From Crotophaga sulcirostris (Eukaryota > Chordata > Aves > Cuculiformes > Crotophagidae): a stretch of DNA of 64,000 bases. The position numbers and the translations under genes were made by a program. Shown here in pieces: positions 29,466-40,300 of this stretch (within the stretch, counting starts at the first letter, position 1; the number at the start of each line of letters is the position of its first letter). The notes under the pieces were generated by a model that was not told the DNA's origin, did no database searches, and worked only from the letters and a program-made list of their open reading frames with translations. The stretch is from NCBI GenBank assembly GCA_013397455.1, contig VYZB01000270.1, positions 577,897 to 641,896 of the forward strand, in the 5' to 3' direction.

Positions 29466-30590
29466 TGCCAGCTGCCACTGCCTTCCTGAAGTACTTGCAT
29501 GGTAAAACAACTTCAGAAGGAACAGCATTTACTTTTTCAGAGTCGAATGGACCAGTTGCATCTCGTGGACTGGCGTGCAGTCTCGGACACTGTCCTGTTT
29601 AGAATATCAAGTAACAGAGAGCAGAAGGGATCCAGCTGGGTGTCTGCTTGAAAATGATGTTTAGAACGATGGGGATGGGTACAAGGACGGGGTCAGATGC
29701 TGCCTGAAAGAAGCTCTGAACTGAAGAAGGCAGCACATAGGCTTCTTTTAGGTGAGAGCCGTTCTCCCGTAGAAGCAAGCTGCTCTTGGCTGGTGAGTGT
29801 TACAGCCAGACCAGATACAGTAAAGGTCTGAGCAGCTTCTGCTTCAGGCTGTCTTCCACTGCTCATGCACGTCGTCGGAAGTGTTTTCCTGACTGAGACA
29901 CTGAAGACTAGTTTTTAAGTGATGTTTTCCTGCAATAGAATCATGTAAGCACAGTACTGAGGGAACTGGAGGAACCCACGGTACTGGGAAAGGCAGCCTT
30001 CCGTCGCCAGAAACAATCCTGTGCTTAGCAGATTGTATGCTCTTACTCTTCCATGAAAACGGTTCTTCCTGTACTTGATTCTGTACAGTCTGTGGGGATA
30101 AAAGCTTGCTTCTTTCTGCACCGTTTGCAAGAGCTGTACGTTCTTCCCCACTACCCCCAGAATGTGTGCCCCACACAAACCAGCAGTGCCCAGCACTGAT
30201 GCAAAAGATTCACCTAACGTGAAATGTCTCTGGAATACCTCTGAAAATCAGATTGTGCTTTGGAGAAAGGAAGGCTAAGAGGGATGTGTGTGTCCAGGGC
30301 ATCTCTAGATGTTTCTGCCCTGCAAAAGCAGCAGGATTTGCTGTTGTAGCCAATGGGATTAGGAGCTGCCACAGCAGGGAGTGATCTGAAATGGAGAGTA
30401 GTGAGCTGTGCTGAGTGGAGGTGCCTGGCCTCTGTTGTAGCGAGAGACTATGCAGGTCTGAACCAGAGGGATCCTTTCTGCAGCCCTAGGCTCACAGTTT
30501 GTAATTGTCAGTCAGAAACCAGTTCTGCTTCCCCAAAAGAGAGGGAGCATTCCAGGGAAGCTGGTTTGTTGAGGTGGTTTGGAGCCGAAG
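29466..30590. other. PTGES2 3' UTR and intergenic DNA
   Basis: No coding exon, RNA gene or repeat is recognised between the PTGES2 stop and the CR1 at 30591. The PTGES2 poly(A) site should lie here but lacks an evident AATAAA; AGTAAA near 29818 is the best candidate seen. Confidence 0.5.
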
Positions 30591-31110
30591 ATGGTTTCTG
30601 ATGCCACCACTGGCAGGGGCTGGACACCGTGATGGGGTGAAGGGCAAATAATAGAATCATGGAGTGGTTTGGGTGGGAAAGAACCTTAAAGATCACCCAG
30701 TTCCACCCCCTCTGCCATGGGCAGGGACACCTCCCACTGGATCAGGGGGCTCAGAGCCCCATCCAGGCTGGCCTTGAACACCTCCAGGGATGAGGCAGCC
30801 ACAGCTTCCCTGGGCAACCTGGGGCCGAGCTTTACCACCCTCACGGTGAAGAATTTCTTCCTAAGATCTTATCTAAGTCTGCTCCCTTCCAGTTTGAAGA
30901 CATTCCCCCTCATCCTTTTGCCACGGGCCCTTGTAGAAAGTCCCTCCCCGGCTCTCCTGCAACCCCTTTCAGTGCTGCTCTATGGTCTCCCCAGAGCCTT
31001 CCCTTCTCCAGGCTGAACAACCCCAACTCTCTCCGCCTGTCCTCACAGCAGAGGTGCTCCAGCCCACGGATCATCTCCTCTGGACCCGCTCCAGCAGCTC
31101 CATGTCCTCC
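30591..31110 (-). mobile_element. Long CR1 3' end upstream of ODF2
   Basis: Reversed tail near 30650 (ATAGAATCATGGAGTGG), then GATCAGGGGGCTCAGAGCC, AAGAATTTCTTCCTAAGATC, CAGTGCTGCTCTATGGTCTC, CTCCAGGCTGAACAACCCCA and CTCCAGCAGCTCCATGTCC. It covers the 3' UTR and apparently the end of the reverse-transcriptase ORF region of a CR1. The 60 bp at 30591-30650 resembles the flank of the 22261 copy. Confidence 0.9.
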
Positions 31111-31119
31111 AGAGCTGGA

Positions 31120-31507
31120 CGCGGGGGTTCTCACCGGAGCAGGGGCGGAATCCCCCGGCCGCGCGGCTCTGGACGCTCGGGGGGGGGGGGAAGGGGTCAG
31201 CGCTGTTGGACACGCAGAGGGGAAAGGGCGGGGCCGGGCTGTACGCGCCGCTTCCCGTCGCCTTGGCGACGCGGCCGTTTGTAGGCGGGGCGCAGTGACG
31301 CGACGCCGGGCGGGTCACGGGGCCCTTTGAACCAGCCAATGGCGACGCGGCGCGCGCGGCGGGCCCGGAAGTGCAGCGGCGCCCGCAGCCTCCGCGCGGC
31401 CTCCTCTCCGCCCGGCCGCGGGGTCTCCATGGCAGCGTCAGCCGCCGCCCCCCCGCCGACAGCCACGGCCTCCTGAGGCGGCTGCGGGCCCCGCGCGGCG
31501 CTTCACG
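31120..31507 (+). promoter_or_regulatory. ODF2: ODF2 CpG-island promoter and untranslated exon 1
   Basis: CpG-rich block. In order: a perfect palindromic RFX X-box GTCGCCTTGGCGAC (31257-31270), a GC box (GGCGGGGC, about 31284-31291), a CCAAT box on the plus strand (31336-31340) and an ETS site CCGGAAGTG (31365-31373). A splice donor CTTCACG|GTGAGGG ends the probable leader exon at 31507. A 15-codon upstream ORF (MAASAAAPPPTATAS) runs 31429-31476. The transcription start is inferred to lie between the ETS site and 31429. Confidence 0.65.
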
Positions 31508-31539
31508 GTGAGGGCAGGGGCCCCCTGGGCGCGTGGGGC

Positions 31540-31950
31540 GGGGCTGGAGAACAAGTCTTGTGAGGGGCGGCTGAGGGAGCTGGGGGTGTTCAGGCTGGAG
31601 AAAAGGGCGCTGATGGGGAGACCTCGTCGCTCCCTGAAAGGAGGGTGTGGTGAGGTGGATGCAGGGCGAGGTAAGTGCTGGTCTCTTCTCCCAAGTGACA
31701 GGGGATGGGACGAGAGGAAGTGGCCCCAAGTTGCGCCAGGGGCGGATCAGACTAGGCATTAGGAAAAATTCCTTCACCGAAAGGGCTGTCAGGCACTGGC
31801 AGAGGCTGCCCAGGGAGGTGGTGGAGTCACCATCCCTGGAGATGTTTAAAAGTTGGGTAGATGAGGTGCTCAGGGATGATTTGTTAGTGGACAGGTACAG
31901 TTGGACTCGATGATCTCAAAGCTCTTTCCCAACCAAGCGATTCTATGACT
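31540..31950 (+). mobile_element. CR1 LINE 3' end in ODF2 leader intron
   Basis: Plus orientation: GGCTGGAGAAAAGGGCGCTG, ATTAGGAAAAATTCCTTCAC, CACTGGCAGAGGCTGCCCAG, CAGTTGGACTCGATGATCTC, tail GATTCTATGACTCTG. It mirrors the minus-oriented copy at 30591-31110 across the ODF2 promoter. Confidence 0.9.
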
Positions 31951-32459
31951 CTGATCTGTGCCCGAGTCCTGGCAACGACCCTCCCGCACCCCCAGGGCTG
32001 AGCCCGGATCCCTGGAAAAGCTGCCCGGGAAGTCACCTGAGTTTCTGGCGTGACCATGGTTGCCAGGGGCCACCTCGGGCAGTTCAGCAGCTCTGTGAGC
32101 GCTGTGGCCCGTGGGCACGTTCAGACCTGGGGAAGGTCTTGCCCTTGGGCAGAAGAGGGTTGAAACATCCAGCGGTGTTCGGAGTTGTTCATAGCAGAGA
32201 ATCCTGTACCTCCACTTCCTCTTCCTCATCAGGGAAAGTACTGCTGTGTCTGCCCCTCTGACCTGTTTCTAACTCCGATGCGCTGTACAGCTGTGTTTGG
32301 TCCTGAACTCATCCTGCTATTTAGAGCAGGTTATGACACCGCCTCAACAAGCTGACACATTAATTAATGAGCTATAAAGAGTGTTCTAAATTCTAGTCTT
32401 AACACAAGAATTGTATAAAATCCTTCTCTACCACATTACAAGTAATGTAATCATAAGTA

Positions 32460-32745
32460 TCATAGAATCACAGAGTGATCTCAGTTGGAAGGGACCCACA
32501 AGGATCATTGAGTCCAACTCCTGTCCCTGCATAGGACAATCCCGACATTCACACACTGTGTCTGAGGGCATTGTCCAAGTGCTTCTGGAGTACTGTCAGG
32601 CTTGGCACCATGACTACTGCTTCCCTGGGTTCTCTGTCCCAGTGCTCCACCACCCCCTGGAGGAAGAACCTCTTCCTAGTGTGAACCGAAACCTCCCCTG
32701 ACTCATCTTCCTACCATTCCCTCGAGTCCTGTTATTGGTCACTAC
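32460..32745 (-). mobile_element. CR1 LINE 3' end, minus orientation
   Basis: Starts CATAGAATCACAGAGTGATC, then GGATCATTGAGTCCAACTCC, CAATCCCGACATTCACACAC, CAGTGCTCCACCACCCCCTG and GAGGAAGAACCTCTTCCTAG. Lies in the ODF2 5' intron. Confidence 0.9.
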
Positions 32746-33479
32746 TTGTAACACTTGTTCTTATACAGCAGATTGTGAAGGAGTGTTACCATAAAGTTTG
32801 CTAACTAAGCTTTACAACAGCACTACTTCATTGTTCCCCAGTAGGCATCAGTCCTTTGGGAATCCCTTCTCCCTTTCTTCACGTCCCACCAGGCCAGAAG
32901 CTGCTTGTGCAGTAGCTGATTCCCAGTTCTGTGTGTGCTACTACACAGGTATCTGCTGGGCAGCAGCGACCACGCTGCGACACAGGTCTGTGTGGTGCTG
33001 GGTTTCCTGCAGCATGAGCACTAACTTGGATGCATCTCTTCCGCCTGTGAAACTGCATAAACCTGGAACCTCAACATTTCTGTCAAGTTTTACAGAATTT
33101 GTTGTCGATGGCAGAATTTAGGAGGATGTGGGGTTTGGGAGAGGTGCTAAGGTACCCTGGAACTGTTCAGAGCTTGTTTCCATATGGAACTGGTTAAAAA
33201 TTGCAGTTAGAATTTAAAGACTGGTAACTTTGAGTAAGGCCATCATGCAATCATACAAAACATTTCCTTTGTTTAAACCAACTTTCATCATCAAGGAGAC
33301 GAATTATAACATCAGTCTTTCCTTCATCCCATGCTTATCGCAGGAAGCTGGGACACACTGTCATTTGCTGTTTGAGTTCATACATTTAAGCCTGTGTGTT
33401 GCCTTAAATTGAAAGGAGGAGGATGTTCAGAAATTGCCACCTTTTTCTATTAGTGATCATTTTATTATTTCTGTGTCAG

Positions 33480-33564
33480 GTATCCCGTGTCCGTCTATGA
33501 TGAAATGACTTCAGTCTCTGCACAGAGCACGTTGTCAAGAAGCACTAAAACCTTTAGAATAACT
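33480..33564 (+). other. ODF2: Probable alternative 5' exon of ODF2
   Basis: Sequence bounded by an acceptor (TGTGTCAG|G) and a donor (ATAACT|GTAAGT). It contains ATG at 33505, which opens 20 codons (MTSVSAQSTLSRSTKTFRIT) to the donor in phase 0. Phase 0 matches the ODF2 exon at 35784 if the exon at 34301 is skipped. If spliced instead to the inferred acceptor at 34255, this frame runs out of frame past the main ATG and would act as an upstream ORF. Mammalian ODF2 is known to use alternative N-termini. Its use here is inferred from splice sites only. Confidence 0.45.
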
Positions 33565-34300
33565 GTAAGTAATTTTACCTAAGCTGATAAAACCCTTTCT
33601 GCCAGAATCAGATTAGTGCTGCTGGTGGATTTTTGTAAGATTCACAGTTGCATTATGCCATTTCCTCAAATAAGCATTAAGCTCAAAGGTGATTGCTTTA
33701 ACCTTGTGTCTCTAGGCTTGTCTGTGTTGCATTAGGTATTGGTTAAGGCTATGCTTTTTTTCTGAACATTACAGAAATGCTGTGATCCAAAAGCTTTTAA
33801 GCATTTAACTTGAAAAAGACATTTAAAGTTAAGCACCTAGGTAAGAGTTTACAGGGTCTGGGGTCTAGGATGGAAGGATCTGATGCTTTCCTGTTGATTT
33901 TTCTTAACTAAACTGTTAAATTAATACTCCTCTTCTCGCCTTCCCCCTTCACATTTCTCTTCAAATTACAATTGCGTTCATTACTGGAATCCTTGGTCTA
34001 AGCCTTTGGACTCCAATGACTCTTACAGATACTTGCTATCAATCCAACTGTATTTGGTCTTTACTAACCACGTTAAAAGCAGAAAATGGCAGAAGCAGGG
34101 AAATTGTTTGTATTAATCCTGGCTGTACAGCGAAACAGTGTGCAATTCGAAATGACAGATGCTACTGGAAACGCTCAGGCTTTAACCAGCGCTGGCCGTT
34201 GTTGCTCTCTGTCCCAGAGGGAAATGTTGTTACTTCCAGTTTCCTTATCCACAGGTTTCCTTTCCTTGTCTTACCCTTTTCCATTTGTGGGAGAAGAGCC

Positions 34301-37300
34301 ATGAAGAACCGTTCCTCATCTCCCCCTTTGCACGTCCATGTGGATGAAAACACCCCTGTCCATGTCCATATTAAAAAGGGTCAGAAAACCACACCTGCAA
34401 AATGCCAGGTAGGAGTGGGTAGCTGGGTGTCTGTAAGGGCTACAACAAGGAAGGTAAATGGTCCTAGAAGCACCACAAAATCTTCAAAGTCTTTTTTGCT
34501 GTTGTACTAGAACCGTAAGACTTGAATTAATATTCAGTGTGAATTTTCAGTGACACGTTTTCTATATTTAAGATGATTTAAGTATGATATGTAGAGTTAC
34601 TTCTCACGTCCAAGTGTGTGATTGTGAGGAGCATTGCTTCCGATATGATGTGGTTTGGAGGAATGCTTTTTTTTCCTTGTGTTTCCTGATAATGTTCTTT
34701 TCTTTGGCTTCATTCCTTTTTTTTGTAGGAAAGGTAATATCTGGGCTTTTCAAATTCCATCTTGATTGTATTAAAATAAATGAGTTTAGAAAAAAAGAGC
34801 CTGGGTTCAAACCGTTTTCTGGCATTAAGCACTTTCTCAGGCCGCTGAGCTATGTAGCAAAGAGGATCTCTTCGTAGCCCTGTCTGCAGTAGGTGGGAGG
34901 CAACACTGAAGATGAGTTTCCAGCTGTCTCCTGTCCTCTTATGTAGTTGGACGTTTGTGTAAAGTTGGTCTCAAGAGGTGGTGGCAGTTGCTGGCTCACT
35001 CTCCCGTATGCACAGATATCCTGTTCAAAGCGCTCTATTAATTTTGTGCTTGTTGCTAGTGGCAAATATGATAATAGGTCAGGCTCTGTCAGTGAAATCA
35101 ATGACTCCTATTAATTAATTGCCTGTAGGGAATATTTAGAATGTCTGGTATTTCTCTAAGGTTAGAATTGTGCAGAAGCACTTCAAGTTTCCTTCATTTA
35201 GAGCACCTTGAGTCCAATACAAATAAACATGGATCTATTTGTTGTCTGCAAAGCAGGGAAGACAATTCAGGGAATTTCATAATCAGTAATGCTGCACGGT
35301 TCTTTTTTCTCTAGCAACTCTGTTGTCAAATGATACAGGTGCTCTTTTGTGAGATGTATGTGGAATAGGGAAGGGATCTTCCAGGTTGTTCCTTCTTCAC
35401 GTGAATGGGTTGTATTGCGATACTGTTTTGTGTATCTCTATACAGAGGAGACTTCCTTCCCCCTGGCCCCCGTCTTCCACTCGTGGCCTGCTGGGTGAGG
35501 CTGTCATCACCTCACAAGTTCAGTTATCCAGGATATAACAGAGTCACTACATGATAAACAAGAAGAATGCACTACATCTGTCCATACTGTCAACTGAACG
35601 TGCAATAGCCTTTCCTTCTGGCTGGTGTTCGCTGCCTCTGATGGCTGCTGGCTCTTCTGGTCTGATGTATCATGCGAAACATAATATTTTTGTATGAATT
35701 AATTTTCATTTGGTTTTGCAGCACTAAAAATTAAAAATGGTTCATTAAAAGCCTAGGATTTATTTTATTTTCTCTTTCTTTAGCAAAAGAACAAACAGAA
35801 AACAAAAGGAGAGACCATGAGCACGCACCGAGCTTCCCGGATGAAAACTAAGACCCCCTGGATGCCCCCAGGCAAAACATCCGTCCGGGCATCAACCCCC
35901 AAGTGGGAGGTATGGCTGATTTTGCTCTTTAAAACAAAGGTTTTTCTGAGGTTGAAGAGAGCAGTTGTGTAGTGAGGGAGCTGGGCTGGCCTGAAAGATG
36001 GTTACTGTCACCTACCATCCATTTTAAGTGTCTTCTATAAGTCTTTTTCATTTTTTAATATCAAAAAAATAGAAATTAATTAGCAGCTTATGGCCATATT
36101 GTGCCTTTCTGCCTCTCGAAGTCAGGAGAATTTCTTTCTTTATTGCTGCTTCACCAGTCTCCTTCAGGATCTCATCTGAAGGCACAGTCAGGGGCTGCTA
36201 TCCTTAGTCTCTTCTGAAGCAGGGGGCAAGTGCGTAGTATTTTGTAATATTTCTCTCTCATGGGTTGCTAGTTTTTCCTTTTGTGTTCCTGCCCCCTCCT
36301 AGATGGAAATTTGAACTTTCATTATTTTTTCTGGGTTTTCTGTTCAAGTCTTTCTACATTCTTGACCTTTCCCTGATGGAAATAAAAGAGCTATTTACAA
36401 ATGTTTTTTTTCCTTACTGTAGTGATGACCTGGTCTCTGGTTTTGGCGGAGTTGAGGTTAGAATACTATTTATAACTTTATACTAAAAAAATCGTGCCCT
36501 TTATTTTCTACCAGGGGCCAAGTCACCGCCTAGAAATTACACCTCCAGACACAGAAAAACTGCACTCAATAACGCGCCTGAGTGACCTCTCTACAGATGA
36601 GGAGGATGCTGTTTGCTGCAAAATGAATAAATATGAGAAGAAGATAGACAGCCTGATGAATGCGGTGGGAATGCTGAAGAATGAGGTGAGGAGACAGTGT
36701 AAAGACCTGTTGACTCGGACTGTGTCACTGATCGTTTGGCAAGAGGAGGCTGTAGTCAAGTCTTGGTGCAATGGAAGACTGTCCAGGCCTCTGGTTAGCC
36801 TGCTTAAAGAAAACCCCAAACAATCTGAGTTGTTTAGAAGAGTTGAGCTATCCTGGGGAGAATTCATAAAGCCCTACTATGAAACATTTTAAAACATTGC
36901 CTGTGTTAATAGGGTATTCCTGTGCTTCAGTTTCCAAATAATCTGTCTTTTGTCTAAGCCCCAAATCTGAAAACTAGTCCTTCCAGAAGGTGAAAAGTTC
37001 CGTATGATGATGTTTTATTGTCAAAGAACCCACTTACTCAACAAGATTGCTTCTTCTGATTCTGTTCCACAATGTGCAAGCCAGTGATGTTTTTGGATTT
37101 TGTGAGGTGCTCTGTCATGGAGGCAAACTGCATTTTTAACTTTGAGTTAACACCGAGTGTAGCAAAGCTTGTATTTGTAATGTTTTCTCAAAATTACATA
37201 AAGTTGCAATCAGTGCACAAGAACAGGATTTGAGTCAAGTAGATTCTTACATTAAGTGTTTTCCATTTTATTTATTCTGCAAAATTTGACAGGTTTACCT

Positions 37301-40300
37301 GTGTGATTGTAAAACAAAAATCCATTTTGATACTCTGCATTGAATTTAAATGTTCGATGCTGTCACTTAAATCCATGGTGTGAGATCACATTAATTTTGT
37401 TATTGTTAGTTCTGTAAGAGCCAGCTCTCTGAATCTCACAAAGCAATAGTGGAGCAATGGGGACCACCTCCAGCGCGTGAACTGCTACCAGAGGTCTTTT
37501 CCTGCCTTGTTTGAGGTCTACTACACATCCCGTGGCTGATAACAATTTTTAGACTTAGAACAAGGACTCTTGTGTCTCCCTGTGTTTGTGGGATGGGAAG
37601 TATTTCCAGGCAATAAAGTGAATTAAGCCCTCTGTGCACAGAAACAACCTGGAGGTATCTAGGCGAAACCACACCAATCCATGGTCCTTTGTTGTTTGGT
37701 GCTTCCGAGCACCTGGTTCACTGGTTTGAGATGTGGAGTCTGTGTATTACTTTGAAAGCACCTGGTTTGTCTGACGTTCTATTTAAATATCTTCGTCAGG
37801 CCAAGCTGCAGAAAAATGAGGAGGAGCAGCGAATCACAATGCGTCTCCTTGAGGAGCAGAAAGAAGAACTGAATGAGGTCACACAAGAGCTGGTAGAAAC
37901 AGAACATGAGAATACTCTGCTCAGGCGCAATATTGAGCGCATAAAAGAAGAGAAAGATCTGACTGTGTAAGAAAGCTCGAGTTCTCCATTATTACTGCAA
38001 GTAGCAGCGTTTACAGGGGACCTACCTCCTTTATTGCTAATGTTACTTGAGGCTGTACTTTGTATTCTGGGTTGCAGTGCTGCTGAAGAACTGATGTTCT
38101 TGGATTTCATGTCACATTTTGAATGGAGCACTTCAGATGGCAATAGCTGCAGAGAAGGGCTTTAGCTCTGTTGTTGTGGTGGGAAACACTGCTCTGAGAG
38201 GAACCTGAGAGCAGTTGGCTTGTGTGGTCCTCTGGAGGGTCATCCTAGCTCTGCAATTAATATTTTGAAGGTTAAAATATTCTGTTTGAATTGTGATTAC
38301 ATTAGTAGAACAACAAATGAGTAAATGTGGAGCTGAAAATTAGAGGTTGTGAAAATCACCCTGAGACAGGAGTGACAGCCCCTGAGAGGGCTGAGTCACA
38401 TTGTTTTTTCTTAGTGACCCCAAAGGTCTCCAAGTCTGATGTTTTTGCATCTGCTTTGTGTCTAAAGAATATGGGAAGTTTGTGTCTCCAGGGGGACACT
38501 AATATTTTATGAGAGGACTTCTTATTTTTTTCCTTAGGAAACACCACTTGGGAGTTAATACTCTCTATTTTTTTTTTCGGAAAACTGTGAATAATTCTGA
38601 GATTACAAGCCCTGGCTAAAAACTTTGAACTGTATATCTTGATGTGCTTTCCTGTTTCACATTCAGCTATATGAAGTCTTACTTCTCGTGTGGCTTAAGT
38701 GCTCAGGAAAAGCACAGCATTGTGGTTTGGTTTTAATAGTGTGTGCAGGCTTTCTAGAAGCCTAATTTGTCCCCTCTAAATTCTTGTTTCATAGCCGTGG
38801 TCCTAGCAGGCTCCTGATATCTTCTTGTTAGCTTCTATAAGAACAGCTTCCGCACTAAAGGAGGGTAAATCTTAAGTGGTGTTTGTTTAGAACTTTTATC
38901 CTTTGATTTGAGGGTTTTTCCCTGAGTTTTAACCCAATCAACTGTGTACCAATAGTGGCTGCTTCAGCTGTCAAAGCTTCTTGTTTCTCTGATGGCTGAA
39001 TTCTCATTGCAGGCTACAGAAAAAGTGCTTGCAGCGGGAGAAAGAGCGTTTGATGTCCAAGTTGAATGAGGCAGAAAGGGATGGAGCAGCTGCAGCCAGG
39101 GAGATCCATGCCTTGAAAAATACAATTGGGAGACTCAACACTGTAGGTGTTGTCCTTTGTTCTTGCCTTTGCTACGTTGTCCTTTTACATGGCTGTCTTA
39201 AAAATGTGATGTTACAGTTGCTAACCCAGAAAAATGGAAGAAAAAGTGGAAGGATTTAACATGCTTAAGGTGTTTGCCAGTTTTGTTTGGAAGCGGGGCA
39301 TTTACTTGCAGCATCCAGTCACCTTCTGCACATATGATGGTGGCTGTTGCTCTGCTTGTGCTTGTAATGACTTCATACATTAATTCCATGTGAACAATTA
39401 TTTTCTTGTCTTTTTTTTTGTTGTTTTGTTTTTCCTCTAGGAGAAACACATGAGCAGCTCAGACATTAGCGCACTGACAAGACAAAAAGAGCTTCTGCTC
39501 CAGAAATTGAGCACCTTTGAAGAAACCAACCGGACTCTGCGAGAACTTCTCAGAGAGCAGCATAACCGGGAGGTGAGCAGTGCTGTGTGCTTGAACTTGA
39601 ATGATTACAGGAGGCTACGTTGGACTGAAATGGAGTCTGAGAGCTTAAAACTCCTCTGTTTTTTTCCCAACCTTGCTGTTGACCCTGTATCATAAAGGAT
39701 GGACAAGTTTCTTTAACCCTGCCTGTGTCATAGAGTAAGACTGACGTTTCTGCTTTGAGGATGTTAGAGCATATAAGTATTTGGCTGCATTAGAAGGTAA
39801 AGGCACTGCTGTATTGCCAGCTCTTCCTCATCTGGATACAGCTGTGTCTGCTGGTCATGCTCATCTAAAATGTTACTGCCACACTAGATGTGGTATTAGC
39901 TAATAGGAGCCTAAAGATGTTCCAAACTTTATTTTTGTAGCCTGTAAGAGCCATAACAGAGAAATTGTAAACAATTCTGTACTGTGTGTACAGACCAACG
40001 CTGTATGGCTTGTAAGAGCAACACAGAAATGAAAATGCTGTTCTTCCTATAGGCTATAGTCCATTTGAGCAAAAGCAAGCAGATGGTAACAGTTCTTCCA
40101 GTCACCAGTGAGATGGACAAAAGGACTGCATCTTTCCATGTGACTTTCCCTGAGTAGTAGGAGAGTTCGGAAAGATCTTAAATTGCCATCATTCTTTTTA
40201 TTATAGTCATTGACTGAGAAGTGTAAAAACTTTCTGAGATGGGTGATATGTGAAGTATTTAGCAAATTTGATGCTTCTGGGTATTTTCTGAGAATTGCTG

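Noticed and set aside
29466..31256. miR-219 family hairpin expected somewhere near this region from human synteny
   Set aside because: The mature seed sequence GATTGTCC was not seen; the genes that flank it in human are also absent here.
34795..34862. tRNA-like arrangement on the minus strand in an ODF2 intron (TAGCTCAGCGG A-box-like, GGTTTGAACCC B-box-like, TTTTTTT after it)
   Set aside because: The T arm, anticodon arm and acceptor do not pair, and the A-to-B spacing is short. The B-box-like text is nearly palindromic, so it scores on both strands. Most likely chance or a very old tRNA-derived remnant.
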